64,000 nucleotides of DNA. It comes from Albidovulum sp. (GTDB lineage Bacteria > Pseudomonadota > Alphaproteobacteria > Rhodobacterales > Rhodobacteraceae). Every line of letters begins with the position of its first letter. Position 1 is the stretch's first letter. This document shows positions 25,183 through 32,964 of the stretch, in pieces. The stretch spans positions 310,001 to 374,000 of the forward strand of contig JACKKB010000003.1 in assembly GCA_020637635.1 (NCBI GenBank). The letters run 5' to 3'. The notes beneath the pieces were generated by a model that made no database searches, was not told where the DNA came from, and was given only the letters and a program-made list of their open reading frames with translations. A program made the position numbers and the translations under genes.

Positions 25183-25560
25183 ATGACCTTCGCCCGCCTC
25201 GCCAGCCTCACCGCACTTCTTTGCGCAGCGCTCTGCATCGGGCTTCTCGCCGCGCCGGACGCCTTCGCCCGGCTCTTCGGGCTCGAGCCCTCGCTGACAG
25301 GAGAGGTGATGGCACGCCGCGCCGGCATTCTCTTCGCGCCGCTCTTCCTCATCCTGCGGACCGTGCGCGGCATGCCCGACGAACCGCTGCGGCGCGACTT
25401 CGCCCGCGCCGTCCTGCTGATGATGGCAGGGCTCGCCTTGCTCGGCGTGATCGAGTGGCAGGCGGGCCGTGTCGGGCCCGGCATCTTCATTGCGGTTGCC
25501 ATCGAGGCCGGTCTGGCGGCGCTCTTCGCCGGGTTCGCCTTCGGCCGGAGCCGACCCTGA
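25183..25560 (+). CDS. Small membrane protein of unknown function
   Basis: A 125-residue protein with four hydrophobic segments. It begins LASLTALLCAALCIGLLAAPDAF and ends in FIAVAIEAGLAALFAGFAFG, with a charged RRAGILFAPLFLILR loop. The pattern resembles DUF4345-like four-helix proteins, but I cannot assign it. CCGGAG lies 8 bases before the ATG. It sits 51 bases after ppaC and 34 bases before the HAD gene on the same strand, so they are probably co-transcribed. Confidence 0.7.
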   Translation: MTFARLASLTALLCAALCIGLLAAPDAFARLFGLEPSLTGEVMARRAGILFAPLFLILRTVRGMPDEPLRRDFARAVLLMMAGLALLGVIEWQAGRVGPGIFIAVAIEAGLAALFAGFAFGRSRP

Positions 25561-25594
25561 GATCCGCTACCCGAGCCGCCCGGAGGCGCCCGCA

Positions 25595-26476
25595 TTGACC
25601 CGCATCATCCAGTCGCTTGCCGAGCTCTCGACCAGCTACGACACGCTTCTCTGCGATCTCTGGGGATGCCTGCACAACGGCAGGCAACCCTATCCTGAAG
25701 CGGTCGCCGCGCTGCAGGGCTTTCGCGCCCGCGGCGGGGCCGTCGCCCTTCTGACCAACGCGCCGCGCCCCGGCCGCTTCGTTGTCGAGCAACTCCACCG
25801 AATGGGGGTGCCGCGCGATGCCTGGGATCTCGTGGTCTCGTCAGGGGACGCGGCGCAGATCGCCATGCTTCGGGGCGCCGTCGGCCGCCATGTCCATCAC
25901 ATCGGCCCCGCCAAGGACGATGGCTTCTTCACCGCGCTTCCCGATGAACCGGACGACTTGCCGACGATCGTCCGCGTCCCGCTCGAGGAGGCGGAGGGCA
26001 TCGTCTGCACCGGCCCGTTCGACGAACTGACCGAAACGCCCGAGGACTATCGCGACCGCTTCCTTCTTGCCCGGACGCGGGGGCTTTCGCTTCTCTGCGC
26101 CAATCCCGATCTCGTGGTCGACATGGGCGAGCGGCGGATCTACTGCGCCGGCGCGCTTGCCGTCGCCTATGAAAGCATGGGCGGCGAGGTGCTTTATTTC
26201 GGCAAGCCGCATCCGCCGATCTACGATCTCGTGCGCCGGCGCCTCGTTTCCATCGGACGCAGTGCCGAGACCGCCACGATGCTGGCGGTGGGCGATGGCA
26301 TCCTCACCGACATCCGTGGCGGCCGCGGCGAGGGGATCGACACGCTCTTCGTGACCGGCGGCCTCGAAGCCGCGCGCTTTGGCGACGATCCCGCAGAGCC
26401 GGACCCCGCGCGGCTCGCCGGCTGGCTTGCGCAACAGACCGAGGCGCCGACGATGGCCATCGGTCGCCTGCGATAG
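25595..26476 (+). CDS. HAD-superfamily hydrolase, TIGR01459 type
   Basis: A 293-residue class IIA HAD protein. Motif I is LLCDLWGCLHNG, as in this subfamily where DxWG replaces the classical DxD. ALLTNAPRPG is motif II, GKPHPPIYDLV carries the motif III lysine, and AVGDGILTDIRGGRGEGIDTLFVT is motif IV. Substrates of this alphaproteobacterial group are unknown, and sugar or nucleotide monophosphates are typical of class IIA. I chose a TTG start at 25595 because GGAGG lies 9 bases upstream and homology begins there; the frame is open further upstream. Confidence 0.82.
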   Translation: MTRIIQSLAELSTSYDTLLCDLWGCLHNGRQPYPEAVAALQGFRARGGAVALLTNAPRPGRFVVEQLHRMGVPRDAWDLVVSSGDAAQIAMLRGAVGRHVHHIGPAKDDGFFTALPDEPDDLPTIVRVPLEEAEGIVCTGPFDELTETPEDYRDRFLLARTRGLSLLCANPDLVVDMGERRIYCAGALAVAYESMGGEVLYFGKPHPPIYDLVRRRLVSIGRSAETATMLAVGDGILTDIRGGRGEGIDTLFVTGGLEAARFGDDPAEPDPARLAGWLAQQTEAPTMAIGRLR

Positions 26477-26489
26477 AATATGACCGCAA

Positions 26490-26504
26490 GGCAATATTAT
26501 TGCC
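26490..26504. promoter_or_regulatory. Palindrome upstream of the maoC-like promoter
   Basis: GGCAATATTATTGCC has 7-bp arms around a single central base and is strikingly AT-rich in this GC-rich region. It lies 14 bases after the HAD stop and about 40 bases before the -35 of the maoC-like gene. It is probably a regulator site or a short hairpin. The bound protein is unknown. Confidence 0.45.
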
Positions 26505-26543
26505 GGTTTGGCGCGGTTTCGGCAAAATAGTTGCGCGAACGCA

Positions 26544-26572
26544 TTGCGCCCGCCCGCAAGCGTCGCTATGCT
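26544..26572 (+). promoter_or_regulatory. Promoter of the maoC-like gene
   Basis: TTGCGC (26544-26549), 17 bases, TATGCT (26567-26572). A dyad symmetric element overlaps the -10, and a copy of TTGCGCGAA lies just upstream at 26531. The ATG is 30 bases beyond the -10. Confidence 0.55.
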
Positions 26573-26583
26573 GCAGCGCAACA
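26569..26583. promoter_or_regulatory. Operator-like dyad, possible PhaR-type site
   Basis: TGCTGCAGCGCAACA is an imperfect palindrome (TGCTGC paired with GCAACA) overlapping the -10 of the maoC-like gene, a repressor position. TGC-rich dyads of this look are known at polyhydroxyalkanoate genes controlled by PhaR in alphaproteobacteria, and PhaJ-type hydratases are MaoC proteins. The link to PhaR is my inference. Confidence 0.35.
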
Positions 26584-26601
26584 ATTGCCCCGGGATTCGC
26601 G

Positions 26602-27048
26602 ATGATGCTCGACAACATGCCACGCGGAACGATCTGCATCGAGGATCTGGAGATCGGCATGACCCGCTATCTCCGGAAGACCATTTCCGACCGCGACATC
26701 GAGATGTTCGCGGAGATCTCCACCGACCGCAATCCGGTGCATCTCGATGACGACTATGCCCGCGACACGATCTTCGAGGGCCGCATCGCGCATGGCATGC
26801 TGACCGCGGGCCTGATTTCGGCGGTCATCGGCGAACAGCTTCCCGGGCATGGCACCGTCTACCTGGGTCAGAGCCTGAAGTTCATGGCCCCTGTCCGCCC
26901 GGGCGATACCGTCTATGCCGAGGTCAAGGTTTCTGCCATCGACCACGCGCGCCGCCGCGTGACCCTTGAAACCCACTGCGCCGTGGGCGATACGGTCGTC
27001 CTGAAGGGTGAGGCGCTGGTGCTGGCACCGAGCCGCAAGTTCGACTGA
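26602..27048 (+). CDS. MaoC-family (R)-specific enoyl-CoA hydratase-like protein
   Basis: A 148-residue single hot-dog protein. The motif DRNPVHLDDDYARDTIFEGRI contains the Asp/His dyad of R-hydratase 2, and AHGMLTAGLISAVIGEQLPGHG and GQSLKFMAPVRPGDT follow. It should hydrate trans-2-enoyl-CoA to (R)-3-hydroxyacyl-CoA, as PhaJ does for polyhydroxyalkanoate synthesis. The start could be either of two adjacent ATGs (26602 or 26605). It has its own promoter and operator-like dyad and is followed 32 bases later by ribF. Confidence 0.85.
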   Translation: MMLDNMPRGTICIEDLEIGMTRYLRKTISDRDIEMFAEISTDRNPVHLDDDYARDTIFEGRIAHGMLTAGLISAVIGEQLPGHGTVYLGQSLKFMAPVRPGDTVYAEVKVSAIDHARRRVTLETHCAVGDTVVLKGEALVLAPSRKFD

Positions 27049-27080
27049 TCATCGGCGGATGCTTCCGCCAGCGGGGGCAG

Positions 27081-28007
27081 ATGCGCATCTATCGCGATTG
27101 GGCGGGCCTCGAACCCGGCGACCGGGGTGCCTCGGTCGCGATGGGCAATTTCGACGGCCTCCATCTTGGCCACCAGGCGGTCATCGACCAGGCCCGGCGG
27201 CAGGGCGCGCCGCTCGGCGTCATCACCTTCGAGCCGCATCCGCGCGAATTCTTCGCCCCCGGCGCGCCACCCTTCCGGCTGATGAACGCCGAGGCGCGCA
27301 CCCACCGGCTGGAGAAGCTGGGCGTCGCGCGGCTCTACGAACTTCCCTTCACCGCCGCGCTTGCGGGGATGGAGGCCGAGACCTTCGTGACCGACGTTCT
27401 CGCAACCGGCCTCGGCATCGCCCATGTGACTGTCGGCGCCGACTTCTGCTTCGGCAAGGGCCGCAAGGGCACGACCGACACGCTGCGCAGCATGGGCGCG
27501 GCCCTCGGCTTCGGCGTCACCATCGCCGATCTCGTCGCACTGGACGGCGTCGAGATCTCGTCGACCGCAATCCGCGCCGCGCTTGGCGAGGGCCGCCCGC
27601 GCGATGCCGCCCGCATGCTCGGCCACTGGCACCGGATCGAAGGCGAAGTGCTGCACGGCGAGAAGCGCGGCCGCACGCTCGGCTTTCCCACGGCCAACAT
27701 GGCGCTCGGCGGGCTCCACCTGCCAAGGCTGGGAGTCTACGCGGTGAAGGTCGACGTGCTGACCGGTCCCCGCGCGGGCAGCTACGGCGGCGCCGCAAGC
27801 CTTGGCGTGCGGCCGATGTTCGGCGGGAACACCCCGAACCTCGAAACCTTCATTTTCGGCTTTTCCGGCGATCTCTACGGCGAACACCTGTCTGTCGCGC
27901 TGGTCGATTACCTCAGGCCCGAGATGAAGTTCGACGGCCTCGATGCGCTCATCGCGCAGATGAACGCCGATTGCGACCGGGCGCGGGCGACCCTCGAGGC
28001 GTTGTAA
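27081..28007 (+). CDS. ribF: Bifunctional riboflavin kinase/FAD synthetase
   Basis: A 308-residue protein. The N-terminal nucleotidyltransferase domain has AMGNFDGLHLGHQAVI and the C-terminal riboflavin kinase domain has RGRTLGFPTANM and GVRPMFGG. It makes FMN and then FAD in the cytosol. The length and motifs are standard. It lies 32 bases downstream of the maoC-like gene and is convergent with a small membrane-protein gene; GGCCC-TTCA-GGGCC (28041-28054) in the gap is a small hairpin without T-tract. Confidence 0.95.
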   Translation: MRIYRDWAGLEPGDRGASVAMGNFDGLHLGHQAVIDQARRQGAPLGVITFEPHPREFFAPGAPPFRLMNAEARTHRLEKLGVARLYELPFTAALAGMEAETFVTDVLATGLGIAHVTVGADFCFGKGRKGTTDTLRSMGAALGFGVTIADLVALDGVEISSTAIRAALGEGRPRDAARMLGHWHRIEGEVLHGEKRGRTLGFPTANMALGGLHLPRLGVYAVKVDVLTGPRAGSYGGAASLGVRPMFGGNTPNLETFIFGFSGDLYGEHLSVALVDYLRPEMKFDGLDALIAQMNADCDRARATLEAL

Positions 28008-28058
28008 ACACGCGCCCTTTCATCGAACGCACAGTCTGCCGGCCCTTCAGGGCCTCAG

Positions 28059-28274
28059 TCAGCGCCCGGCCCCGGCATCGGACCTGTCAACGGGGCCCAT
28101 CACCCACAGCAGGAAGATCGCCAGGAAGGGTGAACCCACCAGGCTGACGACGATCCAGGCGATTTCTTCCCTGCCGCGGCTCCGCGCCATATCCCTTGGC
28201 ACGCTGATGACCAAGCAGAAGAGGATGAGGTTCGCGCCAGCTGCAAGTGCCAGCGCGAGAATTGCTTCAATCAA
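28059..28274 (-). CDS. Small two-helix membrane protein, unknown function
   Basis: A 71-residue product from a TTG start at 28274, supported by AAGGA about 8 bases upstream. Two hydrophobic segments (residues 4-22 and 37-60, ending FLAIFLLWVMG) flank a basic loop, PRDMARSRGREE. I do not recognise the family. It is convergent with ribF and divergent from the ycgN-like gene. A longer frame starting at 28388 is possible, but its first 38 codons look like non-coding composition. Confidence 0.5.
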   Translation of the reverse strand: MIEAILALALAAGANLILFCLVISVPRDMARSRGREEIAWIVVSLVGSPFLAIFLLWVMGPVDRSDAGAGR

Positions 28275-28399
28275 AGGCCATTTCCTTCCGGGAGCGTGGA
28301 GACAGGAAAGAGGCCCCCACGCTGATTGCCGGTCAATCTTTTCCGGATGCCGACCGGCGCCCTTCCCTTTCCGCCGCAACAGGGGCAATGTCGCCGCCG

Positions 28400-28864
28400 A
28401 TGAAAGACCCGATCCCGCGCGACGGCCTCAGGCCCGGCTTCTGGAAGCGGCCGCTGAACACGCTGACCCCGCGCGAGTGGGAGGCGCTCTGCGACGGCTG
28501 CGGCAAGTGCTGCCTGAACAAGCTCGAGGATGCCGATACCGGAGAGGTCTTCTTCACCCGCATCGCCTGCCGGCTGCTTGACGACCAGACCTGCCGCTGC
28601 GGACAATACGAAGAGCGCAAGCGCTTCGTGCCGGAATGCGTGGTGCTTACCCCGAAGACCATCTCGAAGGTCGCCTACTGGATGCCCTCGACCTGTGCCT
28701 ACAGGCTCCTGCACCAGGGCCAGCCGCTGCCCGACTGGCATCCGCTCCTGACTGGCGATGCCGACAGCGTGCATCAGGCCGGCGCCTCGGTGCGCGGCTG
28801 GACCCTGCCGGAATTCGAGGTCCCGGAAGACGACTGGGAAGATCATATCATCGAGGATCAGTGA
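28400..28864 (+). CDS. YcgN-family cysteine-cluster protein (UPF0260)
   Basis: A 154-residue protein. Eight or more cysteines are grouped as LCDGCGKCCLNKLE, RIACRLLDDQTCRCGQYEER, VPECVVLTP and PSTCAYRLL, the UPF0260 pattern and a presumed metal site of Fe-S or zinc type; the function is unknown. The ATG at 28400 fits the family start, and another ATG at 28388 is in frame but lies too close to its AGGGG site. The stop shares one base with the next start, so translation is coupled. Confidence 0.88.
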   Translation: MKDPIPRDGLRPGFWKRPLNTLTPREWEALCDGCGKCCLNKLEDADTGEVFFTRIACRLLDDQTCRCGQYEERKRFVPECVVLTPKTISKVAYWMPSTCAYRLLHQGQPLPDWHPLLTGDADSVHQAGASVRGWTLPEFEVPEDDWEDHIIEDQ

Positions 28865-29916
28865 TGGAATTCGCCTCTGACAACGCTTCCGGCGCCGCGC
28901 CGGAAATCATGGCCGCGCTCCTTGCCGCGAACGACGGCTACGCGCCGTCCTACGGAGCAGAAGCGGCCATGGGCCATGTCCGCGCGCTGGTCCGCGCGAT
29001 CTTCGAGGCCCCGGAGGCCGAGGTCTATCTGGTCAACAACGGCACCACGGCGAACGCGCTTTCGATCGCCACCTGCTGCCCGCCCTGGGGGGCGGTCTAT
29101 TGCCACGAGACCGCGCATGTCGCCGTCGACGAATGCGGTGCGCCGGAATTCTTCATCGGCGGCGGAAAGCTCGTGTCCGTCGCTGGCGCCGATGGCAAGA
29201 TGACACCCGCCGCGCTTGCCCGGTCGATCGAGGCCACGCCTCAGGGCTTCGTCCATTCGGTCCAGCGCGCCGCCGTCACGCTGACGAACACCACCGAGAC
29301 CGGCACCGTCTATTCTGCCGCCGAGCTTGCCGCGCTCTGCGCCGTGGCCCGCAACTTCGGCCTGCCCGTCCATCTCGACGGCGCCCGCTTTGCCAATGCG
29401 CTTGTCGCCTCCAACGCCACGCCGGCCGAGATGAGCTGGCGCGCCGGCGTCGACATCCTCTCGCTCGGCGGCACCAAGAACGGCTGCATGGGTGTCGAGG
29501 CGGTGGTGCTCTTCGATCCGGCAAAGGCCTGGGAATTCGAATTGCGGCGCAAGCGCGGTGGCCATCTCTTTTCCAAGCACCGGTTCCTCTCGGCGCAGAT
29601 GGAGGCCTATCTGACCGACGGGCTCTGGCTGCGGCTCGCCCGGCAGGCCAACGACGCGGCCGCCGCGCTCGAGGCGGGGCTGCTGGCCTTGCCCGGCGCG
29701 CGCGCGCTCTACCGGCGCCAGGCCAACATGCTCTTCGCGGCGCTGCCCCGCGCCCTGCACCGCAGCGCGATCGCCGCCGGCGGGCACTACTATTTCTGGC
29801 CCCACGATGCCGCGCTCGAGGGGCCCGACGATGAACCGCTGAGCGCGAGGTTCGTCTGTTCCTGGTCGACCACCGCGACCGAAATCGAGGCGCTGCTCGC
29901 CGCGGTCCGGGGCTGA
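28864..29916 (+). CDS. ltaE: Low-specificity L-threonine aldolase
   Basis: A 350-residue PLP fold-type I enzyme. FASDNASGAAPEIMAALLAAN is the N-terminal pattern, VHLDGARFANAL holds the cofactor aspartate, and SLGGTKNGCMGVEAV carries the Schiff-base lysine. It cleaves L-threonine or L-allo-threonine to glycine and acetaldehyde, or related beta-hydroxy amino acids. The start overlaps the ycgN-like stop by one base (TGATG). It is convergent with the isomerase gene 7 bases later. Confidence 0.9.
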   Translation: MEFASDNASGAAPEIMAALLAANDGYAPSYGAEAAMGHVRALVRAIFEAPEAEVYLVNNGTTANALSIATCCPPWGAVYCHETAHVAVDECGAPEFFIGGGKLVSVAGADGKMTPAALARSIEATPQGFVHSVQRAAVTLTNTTETGTVYSAAELAALCAVARNFGLPVHLDGARFANALVASNATPAEMSWRAGVDILSLGGTKNGCMGVEAVVLFDPAKAWEFELRRKRGGHLFSKHRFLSAQMEAYLTDGLWLRLARQANDAAAALEAGLLALPGARALYRRQANMLFAALPRALHRSAIAAGGHYYFWPHDAALEGPDDEPLSARFVCSWSTTATEIEALLAAVRG

Positions 29917-29923
29917 ACCGGCC

Positions 29924-30523
29924 TCAGAGCTTGCCGGCGAGAAAGAGATCGAGATCGTCGAGCCGGTCCTGGCCCCAGAACCGCTCGTCGCTGTCGGTAA
30001 TGTAGAAGGGCGCGCCAAAGACCCCGCGGGTATGCGCCTCTTCGAGGTTGGCGGCATAGGCCTCCGCCCCCGACAGCAGGCCGGTAAAGCTCAGCGCCGG
30101 ATCGAACCCCGCCGCCTTCAGACAGTCATTGATGACCGCGTCCTCGGCGATATCCTTCTCTTCGGCCCAGCAGGCGCGCAGAAGCCCGTGCACGAGTGCA
30201 CCGAGATCACCGCCGCCGGCCTTCTGCGCGGCGATCACGGCATAGGATGCGGGTGCCGGATTCGTCGGCCAGAAAGCCGGCTGAAGGTTGATCGTCATCC
30301 CGGTCTTCTTGCCGATGCGCCTGAGTTCCTGAAGCCGGTAATCCTTGCGGCCCTGCGGCCGGTCGGCGGGACGCGGCGCACCCAGCCGGTCATACATCGC
30401 TAGGATATCGAAGGGCTTGTAGCGGATCGATGCGCCATGACGCGCCGCGATCTCCTCGAGCCGCGTGCCCGCCAGATAGGTGAAGGGCGACAGCAGCGAG
30501 AAAAAGTAATCGATTCCGGCCAT
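29924..30523 (-). CDS. 2-hydroxychromene-2-carboxylate isomerase-like, DsbA-fold protein
   Basis: A 199-residue thioredoxin/DsbA-fold protein of the kappa-class GST type. It shows IDYFFSLLSPFTYLAG with the catalytic-type serine at the start, YKPFDILAMY, and the C-terminal GVFGAPFYITDSDERFWGQDRLDDL. It uses glutathione in aromatic-ring degradation in characterised members, and the true substrate here is unknown. I chose ATG 30523 (GGGTGA 8 bases upstream) over an upstream GTG at 30535. It is divergent from prs. Confidence 0.87.
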   Translation of the reverse strand: MAGIDYFFSLLSPFTYLAGTRLEEIAARHGASIRYKPFDILAMYDRLGAPRPADRPQGRKDYRLQELRRIGKKTGMTINLQPAFWPTNPAPASYAVIAAQKAGGGDLGALVHGLLRACWAEEKDIAEDAVINDCLKAAGFDPALSFTGLLSGAEAYAANLEEAHTRGVFGAPFYITDSDERFWGQDRLDDLDLFLAGKL

Positions 30524-30630
30524 GGCCTTGTTCACCCTGCGGCTTCGGTTTGCCGGGAGGCTAGCCCGGTGCTAAGCGGGGTGCAACGTCACGAATCCGT
30601 CAACCGACGCCGCTGCCCAGGAACCCACCC

Positions 30631-31650
30631 ATGCCCTCCATGTCCGAGCCGAAGCTCATCGCCGGCAATGCCAACCGGCCGCTCGCCACATCCATCGCCC
30701 GCCGCATGTCGATGCACCGGGGCATGAGCGTCGGGCTCTGCGACGCCCGCGTCGAACGGTTCAACGATCAGGAGATCTTCGTCGAGGTCTTCGAGAACGT
30801 CCGCGGCGAGGACATGTACATCATCCAGCCGACATCGAACCCGGCCAACGACAACCTGATGGAACTGCTGATCATGACCGACGCGCTGAAACGCTCGTCG
30901 GCCAGCCGCATCACCGCCGTCATCCCCTATTTCGGCTATGCCCGGCAGGACCGTCGCGCCAAGGCGCGCACGCCGATCTCGGCCAAGCTGGTGGCGAACC
31001 TCATCACCAAGGCCGGCGTCGACCGGGTTCTCACGATGGATCTGCACGCGGCCCAGATCCAGGGTTTCTTCGACATCCCGGTCGACAACCTCTACGCCTC
31101 GCCGATCTTCGCGCTCGATATAGAATACCATTTCAAGGGCAAGCTCGACAAGGTGACGGTCGTCTCGCCCGACGTCGGCGGCGTCGCCCGGGCGCGTGAA
31201 CTGGCCCAGCGCATCGGTTGCGGACTGGCCATCGTCGACAAGCGCCGGGTGAAGGCCGGCGAGGTGGCCGAGATGACGGTCATCGGCGATGTCTCCGGCC
31301 AGACCTGCATCATCGTCGACGACATCTGCGACACCGCCGGAACGCTCTGCAAGGCCGCCGAGGTGCTGGTTCAGGCCGGCGCGAGCGAGGTGCATTCCTA
31401 CATCTCGCACGGCGTCCTCTCGGGCCCGGCGGTCGAGCGGATCACCAACTCGGTGATGAAGAGCCTCGTCATCACCGATTCCATTGATCCCACGGAGGCG
31501 GTGAGGAAGGCCAAGAACATCCGCATCGTGCCGACCGCGCCGCTCTTCGCCCAGGCGATCATGAACATCTGGTCGGGCACTTCGGTGTCGAGCCTCTTCG
31601 ATGCCGAGATGCTGAGCCCGATCTACGAAGGCATGTTTTCACGGGTCTGA
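30631..31650 (+). CDS. prs: Ribose-phosphate pyrophosphokinase
   Basis: A 339-residue PRPP synthase with the N-terminal KLIAGNANRPLATSIARRM, YFGYARQDRRAKARTPISAK, the flexible-loop VDKRRVKAGEVAEM and the PRPP-binding VDDICDTAGTLCKA. It makes PRPP from ribose-5-phosphate and ATP for nucleotide, His and Trp synthesis. It is slightly longer than the 310-320-residue average through its N-terminus and an insertion. AGGA is 9 bases before the ATG. pepT follows 22 bases downstream. Confidence 0.95.
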   Translation: MPSMSEPKLIAGNANRPLATSIARRMSMHRGMSVGLCDARVERFNDQEIFVEVFENVRGEDMYIIQPTSNPANDNLMELLIMTDALKRSSASRITAVIPYFGYARQDRRAKARTPISAKLVANLITKAGVDRVLTMDLHAAQIQGFFDIPVDNLYASPIFALDIEYHFKGKLDKVTVVSPDVGGVARARELAQRIGCGLAIVDKRRVKAGEVAEMTVIGDVSGQTCIIVDDICDTAGTLCKAAEVLVQAGASEVHSYISHGVLSGPAVERITNSVMKSLVITDSIDPTEAVRKAKNIRIVPTAPLFAQAIMNIWSGTSVSSLFDAEMLSPIYEGMFSRV

Positions 31651-31672
31651 CCCCCGAAGTGGAGCCCACGTC

Positions 31673-32917
31673 ATGAGAACCGGCTTTGACAGCGAGCTTG
31701 AGCAACGGCTCCTCCGCTACACCGCGATCGACACCCAGAGCGACGAGAACTCGCCCGGAGCCCCCAGCACCTCCTGCCAGCTCGATCTCCTGCGATTGCT
31801 GAAGACCGAGCTCGAGGAGATCGGCGCCGAAGAGGTTGTGCTGACCGACTACGGAGCCGTCCTCGCGACCCTGCCCGCCACGGTCCCCACCGATGCCCCG
31901 GTGATGGCGTGGCTCGCCCATGTCGATACCGCGCCGCAGTTCAACGCCTCCGGCGTGCGCCCCGTGGTGCATCGCAACTACAACGGCGGCGCCATCAGCT
32001 TTGCCGATGCGCCGGGACTGGTCCTGTCCCCCGAGGAGTTTCCCGAGCTCGCCCGCTGCGCCGGTCACGACATCGTCACGGCAAGCGGCACCACGCTTCT
32101 GGGTGCCGACGACAAGGCAGGCGTGGCGGTGATCATGACGGCGGCGCGTCACCTGCTGGCCGATCGCGGCATTCCGCACGGCCCGATCCGCATCGCCTTC
32201 ACCCCGGACGAAGAGATCGGTCGCGGCGTCGATGAACGCCTTGCCCGCGATCTGCGTGCCGATTTCGCCTATACGCTGGATGGCGGCGGCATCGGCGAGA
32301 TCGAATACGAAAGTTTCTCCGCCGACGCCGCGACGGTCAGCATCACCGGCGTGTCGATCCACCCGGGACTGGCGAAGGACAAGCTCGTCAACGCCCTGCA
32401 TCTCGCCGCCCGGATCGTCGCCACGCTGCCGCAGGCGACCATGACTCCCGAGACCACCGAGGGGCGTCAGGGCTTCATCCATGTCTACGAGATGACCGGC
32501 ACCGCCGCCGAGGCGCGGCTGAAGTTCATCCTGCGCGACTTCGAACGTGACGGGCTGGAGGCCAAGGGTGCGCTCCTGCGGCAGGTCTGCGAAACGGTCC
32601 GGGCGACCGAACCGCGGGCCGCCATCGCCTGCGAGATCCGCAAGCAGTACCGCAACATGCGCTACTGGCTCGAAGACGACATGACCCCGGTGGACCTTGC
32701 CCGCGCGGCGTGCCGCGAGCTCGGGATCGAACCGGTCTCGGTGCCGATCCGCGGTGGCACCGACGGCTCGCGCCTGACCGAGTTCGGCGTGCCGACGCCC
32801 AATCTCTTCACCGGCATGCACAATATCCACGGGCCGCTGGAGTGGATCAGCGTCCAGGACATGGCGCTCGCCACCCGTCTCTGCCTCGGCATCGCCCGAA
32901 GCGCCGCCCGTTCCTGA
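31673..32917 (+). CDS. pepT: Peptidase T (tripeptide aminopeptidase)
   Basis: A 414-residue M20B metallopeptidase. The zinc ligands lie in WLAHVDTAPQF, LLGADDKAGVAVI and TPDEEIGRGVD, the dimerisation domain contains RDFERDG, and RGGTDGSRLTEFGVPTPNLF is the C-terminal ligand block. It removes the N-terminal residue of tripeptides in the cytosol. It follows prs by 22 bases, and the next gene is convergent. The identification is firm. Confidence 0.93.
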   Translation: MRTGFDSELEQRLLRYTAIDTQSDENSPGAPSTSCQLDLLRLLKTELEEIGAEEVVLTDYGAVLATLPATVPTDAPVMAWLAHVDTAPQFNASGVRPVVHRNYNGGAISFADAPGLVLSPEEFPELARCAGHDIVTASGTTLLGADDKAGVAVIMTAARHLLADRGIPHGPIRIAFTPDEEIGRGVDERLARDLRADFAYTLDGGGIGEIEYESFSADAATVSITGVSIHPGLAKDKLVNALHLAARIVATLPQATMTPETTEGRQGFIHVYEMTGTAAEARLKFILRDFERDGLEAKGALLRQVCETVRATEPRAAIACEIRKQYRNMRYWLEDDMTPVDLARAACRELGIEPVSVPIRGGTDGSRLTEFGVPTPNLFTGMHNIHGPLEWISVQDMALATRLCLGIARSAARS

Positions 32918-32964
32918 CGCCGGCCGACGGGCGCCCGATACGCTGCGGGCCGCCTCGCCCCCTC

